Assembly (NCBI RefSeq): GCF_024494385.1
Contig: NZ_JAEVLT010000002.1
Span: 293,012-357,011, forward strand
Origin: Bacillus sp. EB600
Lineage (GTDB): Bacteria > Bacillota > Bacilli > Bacillales > Cytobacillaceae
Reading direction: 5' to 3'
Length of the DNA: 64,000 nucleotides
Notes under the pieces: model-generated
The model's input: the letters and a program-made list of their open reading frames with translations, nothing else
The model's database searches: none
What the model was told of the DNA's origin: nothing
Part shown: one piece after another, positions 1 to 7,452 of the stretch
Layout of the letters: each line of letters starts with the position of its first letter
Position numbering within the stretch: position 1 is the first letter of the stretch
Program-made: the position numbers and the translations under genes

Positions 1-480
1 ATTCGTGTTAGCTAATTCTTCATTAAAGCCAATTGGAATCACGGTTACATCAGCTACCCCAAAATTTCTGTTCATCTCTCTTTTAAGAAAATCTGTTTGC
101 ACAATTGCTTTATCAACAATCGAATAAAATGGCTTCATCATCTCGTACCCGGTTAAAGCGGGATCTGGAAAGCTGTGTGGAAAAAGAACACTATTCTGTA
201 TAAACATTTTTAGGAACGTAAAACCTGAAACTGTGTAAATTACATGTTCAATGTTTTCTTTATAGATTTGGTCAAGGACAATATCATAGTTGACCAGGTC
301 TCCCTTTTCATGTTCATAGCCAGGAATCCAATCATAGCCGCTTACATGGCGCTCAGGAGAGATAAAAACAATCTCAACCCCTAATTCACTGCAGATTTGT
401 TTCAAGCGGTCAGCAAACACACGAGGACCCTGCGCCTCCATATATTGAATTTTCCGCATCACTAAACCAACTTTTTTCAT
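1..480 (-). CDS. Glycosyltransferase-like protein, N-terminal part (runs off the window)
   Basis: An open reading frame begins at ATG 478-480 on the minus strand and is still open at base 1, giving about 160 residues. The N-terminus reads MKKVGLVMRKIQ. A later segment, TVIPIGFNEE, has the V-I-P-I-G-F pattern found in GT4-type glycosyltransferases just before the second Rossmann domain. A stretch containing KAIVQTDFLKRE is typical of the 'sees other, launches' linker of these enzymes. The role is inferred: transfer of a sugar from a nucleotide donor to a lipid or surface acceptor. The catalytic C-terminal half is outside the window, so the substrate cannot be judged. It lies downstream of the terminator that ends the pseudouridine synthase gene, so it probably has its own promoter. 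Confidence 0.6.
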   Translation of the reverse strand, partial: MKKVGLVMRKIQYMEAQGPRVFADRLKQICSELGVEIVFISPERHVSGYDWIPGYEHEKGDLVNYDIVLDQIYKENIEHVIYTVSGFTFLKMFIQNSVLFPHSFPDPALTGYEMMKPFYSIVDKAIVQTDFLKREMNRNFGVADVTVIPIGFNEELANTN

Positions 481-496
481 CGAATCCCCCATTATG

Positions 497-530
497 AAAA
501 AAAGCAGCCACATAACAGGCTACTTTTTCT
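497..530 (-). terminator. Intrinsic terminator after the rsuA-like gene
   Basis: On the minus strand AGTAGCC (plus 518-524) pairs with GGCTGCT (plus 503-509) with one G-T wobble, and is followed by a run of seven T. It sits just downstream of the pseudouridine synthase stop codon. Confidence 0.8.
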
Positions 531-542
531 AAATTCTACGTT

Positions 543-1262
543 TTATTTTACTTGAAAATCTCTTAACAAATCCACTTCTTCGCCTGTTAATTCGCGATAT
601 TCGCCCAGTTCGAGTGTTTCATCGAGCACAAGCGGCCCCATCGAAATCCGTTGTAAATAAACGACTCGCTTGCCTACTGCTTCAAACATTCTTTTTACTT
701 GATGAAATTTACCTTCCGTAATCGTTAGCTCAATATCTGAGCGTATCCCCGACTTGAGAATCGTCAATTTTCCAGGCTTTGTTTCATAGCCGTCATCTAA
801 AGTGACCCCATTTTGAAAGGCGGATACGTCCTCTTCAGTAACCTCCCCGTCAATGACAGCGAAGTATGTTTTCGGGACATGTTTTTTTGGTGACAGCAGC
901 CGATGAGCCAGTTTTCCATCATTGGTAATCAGCAGCAATCCTTCCGTATCCTTATCCAGTCGGCCGACAGGAAATGGCTCATAGACCTGATCATCCATTT
1001 CCAATAAATCAATGACCGTTTCTCCAGTATGATCTTCTGTCGCGGATAAAACACCTGGTGGTTTATTCATCATTAAATAGATGAATTCCTTATATTCAAT
1101 CGTGTCACCATTAAGGGTGACACGATCTTTGTCTGGGTCAACATGCTCCTTGGCATCCTTTACAACCACATCATTAATCGTTACCGCACCGTCTTTTAGC
1201 AGCTTTTTTACTTCTTTCCTGCTGCCATAACCAAGGTTGGCCAACAACTTATCTATTCTCAT
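543..1262 (-). CDS. ytzG: 16S rRNA pseudouridine synthase, RsuA family (YtzG)
   Basis: This 239-residue protein has an N-terminal S4 RNA-binding domain (about residues 1-60, MRIDKLLANLGYGSRKEV) followed by the pseudouridine synthase fold. The catalytic motif GRLDKDTEG is at residues 100-108, with D103 the expected nucleophile. The RsuA subfamily isomerises U516 of 16S rRNA; that target is inherited from family knowledge and is not visible here. The start is preceded by GGAGGG at good spacing. The gene lies 25 nt downstream of the MurJ-like gene on the same strand and is followed by a clear terminator, so the two probably form a transcription unit, as ytgP-ytzG does in related Bacillus. Confidence 0.9.
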   Translation of the reverse strand: MRIDKLLANLGYGSRKEVKKLLKDGAVTINDVVVKDAKEHVDPDKDRVTLNGDTIEYKEFIYLMMNKPPGVLSATEDHTGETVIDLLEMDDQVYEPFPVGRLDKDTEGLLLITNDGKLAHRLLSPKKHVPKTYFAVIDGEVTEEDVSAFQNGVTLDDGYETKPGKLTILKSGIRSDIELTITEGKFHQVKRMFEAVGKRVVYLQRISMGPLVLDETLELGEYRELTGEEVDLLRDFQVK

Positions 1263-1287
1263 TTGCCACCCTCCAAATCACAATGTA

Positions 1288-2907
1288 TTAGCCACGCAAT
1301 CTCAACTTTTTCTTAATCGTGTCAACCCGATTGCCAAATAACCGATAAACAAGCCGGCTCTTCAGACCTAAGTAAAAATAAACTCCCGCCCCTACTGCAG
1401 CACAAACCACAATTATCACCAAGGACTGAACCTTAGACACAGGATTAAGGAATAACTGCAATAATTTTAACGTAATCTCTGTACATGTCCACATTATTCC
1501 CGTAAAAATAACAATTAACAAGCTTCGTCTAACGACAAGCCGGAAAGGATAGCGTGAATAAATTTTAATAACCACTAAATTAATGATAATTGCTGCCGCA
1601 TATCCAAGCGCAGTTGCTAAAACCGCTCCCTGTGTTTGCATCGCTTTAATAAGCGGGATATTTAAGCTCAATTTAACCAGTAAGCCGACGAGCAAGCTTA
1701 GCATTGTAAAGCGCTGCTCGTTAATTCCCTGTAAGATTGCAGCCGTGACCGAATACAAAGAAAATAAAATAGCAACAGGTGAATAGGCTGCCAGGACAGA
1801 AATTCCAAGTGGATCATGCTCATAAAAGACGGTATAAATTGGTTCTGCTAATAACGATAATCCCATTGCAGCAGGAAGTGTTAAAAATAACAACACTTGA
1901 AATGCTTGGTTAAGCTGATGATTCATATCTTCGCGGTCATTTGCTATATATGCTTTTGTAACACTTGGAACAAGCGTTAAAGAAAAGGCAGTTGCCAACG
2001 AAACCGGAATAATAACAATTTTTTGTGATTCAAAGTTTAAAATCGAAAAAGCTGTATCTGCTAATTTTATTTGATTAATGGCAACCATGGCACGTGTAAA
2101 AGTAATTTGATCAATAAATTGAAATAAAGGATTGGCAATTCCGACAAAAACAAATGGTGCAGCATAAAGTAAAATTTCTTTATAAATCTGCAGCAGGGAA
2201 ATATTCAAAGTACCTTTATCCTGTTTTAGAAGTTCATCCAAATAGGGCTTTCTTTTAAACCAATACCAAAATAACACAACCAAACTGCCAATTGCACCAA
2301 TAAATGCAGCAAAGGTTGAGACACTAACTGCATTTACAATACCACCATGTAACATTTGCAGTACAACATAGGCCCCTACTAAAGTAAAAATAATCCGGAC
2401 TATCTGTTCAATTACTTGAGAAACTGCAGAAGGCCCCATTGATTCATGTCCTTGAAAGAAGCCTCTAATTAAACTCATAAACGGAACAACAATCAATGCC
2501 CAACTTACAGCTCGAATAACCGTAGCTACTTCACTTACACTAAACGTTTGCTTTTCACTGCCAATGCTCAATTTAGCCAAAGCAGGTGCAGCAAGATACA
2601 AAACTAAAAAGGCAATAAAGCCGGATAACATCATAATCACTAAACCAGATTTAAATAGTTTTCGTCCAACTGCATATTCTTCAAGTGCATTATACTTTGA
2701 AATGAATTTTGAAACGGCAAGAGGTACCCCCGCTGTAGCAATACTAATAAATATCGTATATGGGACATAACCGAAATTATATAACTGTGTCCCATGATTC
2801 CCAACAATTTGATAGAACGGGATAACGTAAAATAAGCCGAGAACTTTGGAAAGGATAGTTCCAACAGTTAAAATTAATGTTCCTCTTAAAAGCTGTGATG
2901 ATGACAT
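1288..2907 (-). CDS. murJ: MurJ-type lipid II flippase (YtgP), MATE/MVF superfamily
   Basis: I place the start at ATG 2907 (MSSSQLLRGTLIL), behind GAGGAGAAG. The longer in-frame extension to 2985 has no suitable ribosome binding site. The protein is 539 residues and strongly hydrophobic, with about 14 predicted membrane helices. It has the N-terminal pattern LRGTLILTVGTILSKVLGLFY typical of Gram-positive polysaccharide/lipid exporters of the YtgP family, which B. subtilis work identified as a MurJ-type flippase for the peptidoglycan precursor. Arginines and charged residues within helices (for example R174 in LIRGFFQG of the longer form) fit the MurJ cavity. It is first in a unit with ytzG and diverges from ytfP. 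Confidence 0.88.
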   Translation of the reverse strand: MSSSQLLRGTLILTVGTILSKVLGLFYVIPFYQIVGNHGTQLYNFGYVPYTIFISIATAGVPLAVSKFISKYNALEEYAVGRKLFKSGLVIMMLSGFIAFLVLYLAAPALAKLSIGSEKQTFSVSEVATVIRAVSWALIVVPFMSLIRGFFQGHESMGPSAVSQVIEQIVRIIFTLVGAYVVLQMLHGGIVNAVSVSTFAAFIGAIGSLVVLFWYWFKRKPYLDELLKQDKGTLNISLLQIYKEILLYAAPFVFVGIANPLFQFIDQITFTRAMVAINQIKLADTAFSILNFESQKIVIIPVSLATAFSLTLVPSVTKAYIANDREDMNHQLNQAFQVLLFLTLPAAMGLSLLAEPIYTVFYEHDPLGISVLAAYSPVAILFSLYSVTAAILQGINEQRFTMLSLLVGLLVKLSLNIPLIKAMQTQGAVLATALGYAAAIIINLVVIKIYSRYPFRLVVRRSLLIVIFTGIMWTCTEITLKLLQLFLNPVSKVQSLVIIVVCAAVGAGVYFYLGLKSRLVYRLFGNRVDTIKKKLRLRG

Positions 2908-3170
2908 ATGGTCTCTTCTCCTCGTACAAATGTGAGGCGTGAATTTAGAGTCTATTTCAATAGAGAATTGGACTTTTTTGCACACTATTAGTAGTGTACA
3001 ACTTCTTTTCGAACGGCGCTATAACAATAATATTAAATTTTTAGAATATCGGTCCTGCTGTTGCAATCATTGTCTGCTTTCTAATATGTCTGTTTATGTT
3101 TATAATGAAAATGCATAATAGTTCTAGTTTTACCTTTTTTAAAGAAATCGTACATAGAGTTGGTGAAAAT

Positions 3171-4445
3171 ATGGAATATGATGTAATTGTCGTTGGCGGC
3201 GGTCCATCAGGATTAATGGCCGCAATTGGTGCAGGCGAGCAGGGTGCGCGTGTGCTGCTTATTGATAAAAAGGACAAGCTTGGCAGAAAACTGGCAATTT
3301 CCGGTGGCGGGCGCTGTAATGTGACCAACCGTCTCCCAATTGAAGAGATTATTAAACATCTGCCAGGAAACGGGAAATTTTTATATAGTGCTTTTTCTAT
3401 TTTTAATAATGAAGACATCATTACTTTTTTTGAAAAAATGGGTGTGTTATTAAAAGAAGAAGATCACGGCCGAATGTTCCCCATCTCAAATAGTTCTCAA
3501 TCAGTTGTTGAAGCCCTTTTAGAAAAATTAGCGGATTTGAAGGTCAGAGTTTATAAAAATTCTCCCGTAAAGGATATCATTTATAAAAATGGGGCAACTG
3601 CTGCGGTCGTATTAGAGAATGGAAATCAAATCTCAACCAATGCAGTAGTGATTGCTGTTGGCGGAAAATCTGTTCCACATACGGGGTCTACAGGGGATGG
3701 CTATGCCTGGGCAGAAAAAGCAGGCCACACAATTACTGATCTTTTTCCAACAGAGGTTCCCGTTACCTCAAATGAACCGTTTATAAAAGCGAAAACACTT
3801 CAGGGTATATCGTTAAGAGATGTCAATCTTAGCGTGTTAAATCCAAAGGAAAAACCACTAATCTCCCATCGAATGGATATGATTTTTACTCACTTTGGTG
3901 TCAGCGGTCCTGCCGTCCTTCGCTGCAGTCAATTTGTCTTAAAAGCTATGAAAAAATGGAACCTAAAAGAGGTTACAATGAGTCTTGATGCCCTTCCTGA
4001 CAAGACAGAGGAAGAACTATTTCAGGAAATCGGCAGACTTGTCAAAACTGAACCCAAGAAAAGCATCAAAAATATCCTAAAAGGATTCCTCCCAGAACGA
4101 TACTTGCTTTTTCTACTTGAGCAAACGGAGATTGACATAAATTCGCAGGGTGGAACGATTTCAAATGAAAAAATTCGTACTTTTTCAAAAAACTGCAAAC
4201 ATTTTACCTTTCATGTTAATGGTACCCTTCCATTGGAAAAGGCCTTTGTTACTGGCGGAGGTGTATCAGTAAAGGAAATTGAACCTCATACTATGGCATC
4301 AAAACGAATGGATGGTCTTTACTTTTGTGGCGAAATTCTTGATATTCACGGTTATACAGGCGGCTACAACATTACGGCCGCGCTCGTCACAGGACGACTA
4401 GCTGGTACCAATGCGGCTCTTTTTGCGAAGAATCCCCGGTCATGA
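3171..4445 (+). CDS. ytfP: HI0933/BaiN-like FAD-dependent flavoprotein (YtfP)
   Basis: The start is placed at ATG 3171 ([14 protein letters not shown]) because the dinucleotide-binding motif begins there. The in-frame extension back to 3096 adds 25 residues unlike the family and lacks a ribosome binding site. The protein is 424 residues, the family's usual length. It shows GGGPSG near the N-terminus for FAD binding, the GGGRCNVTN motif characteristic of the HI0933 family, and a C-terminal [13 protein letters not shown] segment that closes over the flavin. The physiological substrate of YtfP is not known; BaiN in clostridia reduces bile-acid intermediates, but that should not be transferred here. 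The gene is divergent from murJ and converges on cse60, with a hairpin spanning both stop codons. Confidence 0.88.
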   Translation: MEYDVIVVGGGPSGLMAAIGAGEQGARVLLIDKKDKLGRKLAISGGGRCNVTNRLPIEEIIKHLPGNGKFLYSAFSIFNNEDIITFFEKMGVLLKEEDHGRMFPISNSSQSVVEALLEKLADLKVRVYKNSPVKDIIYKNGATAAVVLENGNQISTNAVVIAVGGKSVPHTGSTGDGYAWAEKAGHTITDLFPTEVPVTSNEPFIKAKTLQGISLRDVNLSVLNPKEKPLISHRMDMIFTHFGVSGPAVLRCSQFVLKAMKKWNLKEVTMSLDALPDKTEEELFQEIGRLVKTEPKKSIKNILKGFLPERYLLFLLEQTEIDINSQGGTISNEKIRTFSKNCKHFTFHVNGTLPLEKAFVTGGGVSVKEIEPHTMASKRMDGLYFCGEILDIHGYTGGYNITAALVTGRLAGTNAALFAKNPRS

Positions 4446-4460
4446 CTTTTTGTCATGACC
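4438..4460. terminator. Shared hairpin spanning the ytfP and cse60 stop codons
   Basis: A perfect 9-bp stem, GGTCATGAC / GTCATGACC, encloses a TTTTT loop. It contains the TGA of ytfP (4443-4445) and the stop of cse60 (4453-4455 on the minus strand). No strong U-tract follows on either side, so it may act as a weak bidirectional terminator or mRNA 3' end stabiliser. Confidence 0.5.
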
Positions 4461-4638
4461 GATAAATAATCATGGCTGTAAAACAATAAATTTGTTCTTC
4501 CTCGTCTTCCTCCGGTATTGCTGCAATATTATATTTTATATCGACCAGTTTCCTCTCATCGATTCCTTTTAAAAACCGATTCATCTCCTTTTCCAAATCC
4601 TTCTCATGCTCGCGATCAAATAGTTTAACTTTTATCAA
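4453..4638 (-). CDS. cse60: Sporulation protein Cse60 family
   Basis: A 61-residue acidic protein begins at TTG 4636-4638 behind the strong site AAAGGAGGAG. The sequence (MIKVKLFDREHEKDLEKEM, ending TAMIIYRS) resembles B. subtilis Cse60, a sigma-E-dependent mother-cell protein of unknown function encoded next to ytfP; both the similarity and the neighbourhood are recalled, not searched. No hydrophobic segment or cysteine cluster is visible; the single Cys lies in QIYCFTAMI. Directly upstream, only about 30 nt from the ribosome binding site, lies a dispersed structured repeat in the same orientation. The promoter must therefore be inside or beyond that repeat. Confidence 0.8.
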   Translation of the reverse strand: MIKVKLFDREHEKDLEKEMNRFLKGIDERKLVDIKYNIAAIPEEDEEEQIYCFTAMIIYRS

Positions 4639-4668
4639 AGTACTCTCCTCCTTTTCCTCTTTTTTATC

Positions 4669-4814
4669 GTCTAGCTCCAGCTCCCAGCGACTAGTGTACT
4701 TCGCCCACTTCCCTACGATAAGTCAAGCACGAATGCGCTAACGCTCTTCGTGTTTCCTTTATCTCAGTCAGTGGGCTCCAGTCCATACGTCGCTAAACGG
4801 TCGCTTGCGCTTTT
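4669..4814 (-). repeat. Dispersed structured element, family A, copy R1
   Basis: About 146 nt, oriented on the minus strand. It shares with the other copies the core CGACTGAGATAAAGG-like segment (here TGACTGAGATAAAGG), the internal hairpin CACGAA ... TTCGTG, the block GGGCGAAGTACACTAG and the end TCGCTGGG-GCTGGAGCTAGAC. In this copy the closing stem reads GCGACC / GGGAGC, giving a tandem G-A mismatch in place of two pairs. It lies between the redox cassette and cse60. Confidence 0.85.
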
Positions 4815-5023
4815 GTTCTTATTCTTTCCATTTTTTCTGAATTTTATAAATACACACGTTACATCCAGTTATTTTGGATAAGCTTATAAATATAAAAACG
4901 AAATTAAGAGAATTTTAAGATTCGGCTTGTAAAGTACATATTAGTAAAGCGAACTGAGAAGGTGAAACTTAAATAGCCCAGAAAAATTAATAAGGGCAAC
5001 TTTTTTTGAAAGGAGTCATTAAA
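4815..5023 (+). promoter_or_regulatory. AT-rich leader of the redox cassette
   Basis: About 200 nt without a coding frame precede the cassette. A GAAAGGAG ribosome binding site at 5008-5015 fixes the TTG start at 5024. I see no convincing -35/-10 pair, hairpin or riboswitch motif. Confidence 0.35.
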
Positions 5024-5521
5024 TTGGACAAAAAGCAGTTTACCTTCTGGGGAGTAAGCTTTGGAAGTCTTGCTCTTGTAGCAGGCATGGTATCATATCT
5101 TGGATTAAATACCAAAGATACAACAGCCAAATCGAATCAATCCCCAGCATCAAGTCAAAATTCAATCCAACAAGTACCCTCTCAAACCGAAAATAGCCAA
5201 AATACTTTTGGGAGCCGAGCTAATGATAATGATGCTTCCTCTTCTTCTGGGGATGACCAACCGACTACTGATAATAGGGCTTCCTCCAGCTATGGGGATG
5301 ACCAACCAACTAATAATAATGGAGCTTCTTCCAGCTTTGGGAATGACCAAGTGACTAATAATAATGGAGCTTCTTCCAGCTTTGGGGATGACCAACCGAC
5401 TACAGATAGTAGTCAGTCGCTCTTTGATAATGGCAGTTCCCAGCAAAATAGTAATCAATCTTCAGGTCAGCGTTCTTTTGGGCATCACGGACGGTTTGAC
5501 ACAACAACTGGTGGAACCTGA
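5024..5521 (+). CDS. Membrane-anchored Ser/Asn/Asp-rich protein with C-terminal flavinylation-like motif
   Basis: The start is TTG 5024 (MDKKQFTFWGV), because GAAAGGAG lies 8 nt upstream; an in-frame TTG at 5006 overlaps that site. The 165-residue protein has one membrane helix (about residues 8-28) and no lipobox. A long low-complexity region follows that includes four 15-residue repeats (ASSS-[SYF]-G-[DN]-DQ-x-T type), then a glutamine/histidine-rich tail. The last seven residues are D-T-T-T-G-G-T. That resembles the D-x-x-[ST]-G-A-[TS] acceptor that ApbE flavinylates on its last Thr/Ser, with Gly for Ala. The stop codon overlaps the apbE start by one base. I infer a flexible extracytoplasmic arm carrying covalent FMN; no FMN-binding domain is present, so this is a hypothesis. 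Confidence 0.6.
   Translation: MDKKQFTFWGVSFGSLALVAGMVSYLGLNTKDTTAKSNQSPASSQNSIQQVPSQTENSQNTFGSRANDNDASSSSGDDQPTTDNRASSSYGDDQPTNNNGASSSFGNDQVTNNNGASSSFGDDQPTTDSSQSLFDNGSSQQNSNQSSGQRSFGHHGRFDTTTGGT
5234..5413 (+). repeat. Four 45-bp in-frame tandem repeats
   Basis: Four consecutive 45-bp units start with GCTTCCTC or GCTTCTTC and contain GGGGATGACCAACC-like cores. They encode the Ser/Gly/Asp/Asn linker repeats. Unit divergence is low, especially between units 3 and 4, so copy number may vary between strains. Confidence 0.9.
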
Positions 5522-6399
5522 TGTATAAATACAATTTCAACTCAATGAGTACCATGGTCCAAATTTCAATAAATCATGAACTTTTCGCCAATGATTTAAT
5601 GCCCGTGTATAAAATATTTACAATCGTTGAGGATACATGCAGCCGGTTTAAAAGGGATAGTGAATTATCCCTTTTAAACCAACAAATTGGAAAAGAAGCT
5701 TTGGTCTCTGAAGTACTGTTATTCATTCTAAAAGATGCCTTAAAATTCTATCAAGAAACAGACGGGGTATTTAATCCAGGTATTTTAACAGCAATTGAAA
5801 ACAGCGGCTATACAAAATCAATTGAATATATAAGAGGAATGGAATTGAACCACCCCCTCCATTCGGCACCTGTAGCCACAAACATTCCCCCCTACCATTT
5901 GGAAGAATCAAAACAGACAGTTGTTTTACAAACACGGATTGATTTAGGAGGGATAGCTAAGGGCTGGGCGATTGACCGGGCAGTAAATCTGTTATCACAT
6001 CATGGATACGGATTTATTAACGTTGGGGGAGATATCCGCATATTTGGTCAGTTACCGCGGCCATTAAATATTGGAATTGAAGATCCGTTTGATCCGGCTG
6101 TAATAATTTCAGCGATCCAAGTTTCTGACGGGGGTGTTGCCACTTCCACTTCGATGAAAAGAAGATGGCAGATGGACGGGAGAAACAAACATCATCTGAT
6201 CGACCCATTTACAGGGGAACCATCGAATAGTCTGATCGTTTCTTCAACCGTCACTGCTCCCACTGCCTTAGAGGCAGACGTATGGGCAAAGGTTACACTT
6301 TTATTAGGAGAGGAAAAGGGAAAAGCCTGGATTTCTAGTAAGGGTGCCCCAGCCGTTCTAGTCAATCAATCGAAAAAAATTTGGAGAGGAGGAGAATAA
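5521..6399 (+). CDS. apbE: FAD:protein FMN transferase (ApbE)
   Basis: A 292-residue protein with the ApbE family motifs: DLGGIAKGWAID at residues 141-152, INVGGDI at 166-172, a GVATST segment, and IDPFTGEPS followed by a V-x-A-x-x-x-x-A-D segment near the C-terminus that binds the metal. The family moves FMN from FAD onto a Thr or Ser hydroxyl of a partner protein using Mg2+. The start ATG overlaps the stop of the preceding gene (TGATG), implying translational coupling. No signal peptide or lipobox is visible (MYKYNFNSMSTM), whereas many ApbE proteins are exported; a cytosolic enzyme acting before export of its partner is one reading. The neighbours suggest the acceptor is the gene just upstream. 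Confidence 0.92.
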   Translation: MYKYNFNSMSTMVQISINHELFANDLMPVYKIFTIVEDTCSRFKRDSELSLLNQQIGKEALVSEVLLFILKDALKFYQETDGVFNPGILTAIENSGYTKSIEYIRGMELNHPLHSAPVATNIPPYHLEESKQTVVLQTRIDLGGIAKGWAIDRAVNLLSHHGYGFINVGGDIRIFGQLPRPLNIGIEDPFDPAVIISAIQVSDGGVATSTSMKRRWQMDGRNKHHLIDPFTGEPSNSLIVSSTVTAPTALEADVWAKVTLLLGEEKGKAWISSKGAPAVLVNQSKKIWRGGE

Positions 6400-6400
6400 T

Positions 6401-6961
6401 ATGCAAATGCTTGAGTGGTACATGATTCGGGGCACCGGTACAGTTGCCTATCTATTATTATATTTAACGGTGATGATCGGCCTTTTTTCGCAAGTGCAGA
6501 AGAAGCGCAAAAAGAAAATGAATGGAATCATCAATCTTCATGAATCACTTTCGAACTGGGCGCTCATCCTCGTATTCGGGCACTTGGGACTTTTATTAAT
6601 AGACTCGTATATAGGCTTTAACTGGACTGAAGTCATTGTTCCATTTCACACTACTTTTAAGCCTTTCCCAATGGCCCTTGGTACCATTTCTTTTTATTTT
6701 TTAATCATTACCATCTTTACATCGAAGCTGCGCAAAAAGGTCGGTTATCTCAGATGGCGTAAATCACACGCGCTAAATCCAATACTTTATATAATGGTTA
6801 CGATTCACGGCTTATGGATTGGAACAGACTTTAACGGAGAAATTTTGGCAATCGTGAATTTAATTCCGATACCTATAATGGGAATCTTTGCCCTGCTCAC
6901 GAAGTTCACCAAAGAGAAACCAAAAACAACAGGTGCGGTTACCCGAGCTACAAGGTCATAA
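6401..6961 (+). CDS. Ferric-reductase-like transmembrane (heme b) protein
   Basis: A 186-residue membrane protein with about five helices that fits the ferric reductase-like transmembrane domain. Two helices each carry a histidine pair at heme-ligand spacing: H47/H61 and H123/H136. There is no C-terminal NAD(P)H/FAD domain, so this is the membrane heme module alone, like MsrQ/YedZ or short FRD proteins. The gene starts one base after the apbE stop, behind GGAGGAG. Inferred role: it moves electrons across the membrane and hands them to the flavin on the tethered partner, or receives them from it. The terminal acceptor is not identifiable from the locus. Confidence 0.78.
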   Translation: MQMLEWYMIRGTGTVAYLLLYLTVMIGLFSQVQKKRKKKMNGIINLHESLSNWALILVFGHLGLLLIDSYIGFNWTEVIVPFHTTFKPFPMALGTISFYFLIITIFTSKLRKKVGYLRWRKSHALNPILYIMVTIHGLWIGTDFNGEILAIVNLIPIPIMGIFALLTKFTKEKPKTTGAVTRATRS

Positions 6962-6965
6962 AAAA

Positions 6966-6989
6966 AACCGATTCCAACTGGAATCGGTT
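6966..6989. terminator. Bidirectional terminator between redox cassette and ytwF
   Basis: A perfect 10-bp stem (AACCGATTCC / GGAATCGGTT) has an AACT loop. On the minus strand it is followed by a run of eight T and includes the ytwF stop codon (6988-6990). Confidence 0.85.
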
Positions 6990-7293
6990 ATTCTGTTTCT
7001 CCTGTCCACTCAAGCATTCCGCCTATCATATTGCGAACCTTATAGCCCTGATCCTGAAGGAATAGACAGACATTTTCACTGCGCCGGCTTGAGCGGCAAA
7101 TGAAGATATACTCTTTATTTTTATCAAAGTAATTCAGGCTGGCCGGAATCTCAGCCATTGGAATATGTTTTGCCCCTGGAATTTTCCCCTGCTCGACTTC
7201 GTAATCTTCACGAACGTCAACAAGCTCAAGCTTTTCCCCTTCATCAAGCTTCTTTTTTAATTCTTCTGGCGTAATAATCTTTACTTCTTCCAC
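6988..7293 (-). CDS. ytwF: Single-domain rhodanese-like protein (YtwF)
   Basis: I choose GTG 7293 (MEEVKIITPEEL), 6-7 nt after AAAGGGGTG; the longer frame to 7326 runs into a terminator hairpin. The resulting 101-residue protein is a single rhodanese domain with the CH2A-like LVDVRED motif at residues 24-30 and the active-site loop CRSSRRS with C66. Rhodaneses carry sulfur as a cysteine persulfide between donors and acceptors; the acceptor here is unknown. The start lies about 20 nt after the leuS terminator, so expression needs read-through or a promoter overlapping the hairpin. Confidence 0.85.
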   Translation of the reverse strand: MEEVKIITPEELKKKLDEGEKLELVDVREDYEVEQGKIPGAKHIPMAEIPASLNYFDKNKEYIFICRSSRRSENVCLFLQDQGYKVRNMIGGMLEWTGETE

Positions 7294-7313
7294 AACAAGC
7301 ACCCCTTTTATAA

Positions 7314-7343
7314 AAACATCCTCCAAGAACTAGGAGGATGTTT
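7314..7343. terminator. Terminator downstream of leuS
   Basis: An 11-bp stem, AAACATCCTCC / GGAGGATGTTT, with an 8-nt loop. On the minus strand it ends in a T tract (TTTTTATA) running directly into the ytwF ribosome binding site. T-rich sequence also follows on the plus strand. Confidence 0.8.
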
Positions 7344-7360
7344 ATTTTATTAAAATATAT

Positions 7361-7448
7361 CTTAGAACCTAGAAAACTGTCCAGTTCGGACACTCAGCGA
7401 CGAATGTACTCCCTCTCCTAGGTTTCTAAATTAGGCGCATCCGCTTTT
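7361..7448 (-). repeat. Diverged relative of the family A element (R0)
   Basis: On the minus strand this 88-nt stretch begins AAAAGCGGATGCGCC, later reads GAGTACATTCGTCGCTGAG, and ends GTCCGAACTGGACAG plus a closing arm. It resembles the ends of family A copies (AAAAGCG-GCGCCC ... GAAGTACACTAGTCGCTGGG) but lacks the middle. It folds independently: TTAGAA-a-CCTAG pairs with CTAGGTTCTAA (11 bp, one bulge) and TGTCC with GGACA. Confidence 0.5.
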
Positions 7449-7452
7449 CTTT

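Noticed and set aside
5234..5413. CRISPR-like array
   Set aside because: The 45-bp units are contiguous, in frame and without spacers; it is a coding tandem repeat.
5162..5458. Minus-strand 98-codon frame across the tandem repeats
   Set aside because: The repetitive peptide mirrors the 45-bp DNA repeats of the sense gene; no start signal.
6926..6961. Second flavinylation motif in the ferric-reductase-like protein tail (TTGAVT)
   Set aside because: It lacks the upstream Asp and the T/S at the right spacing, and the tail is predicted cytosolic or disordered.
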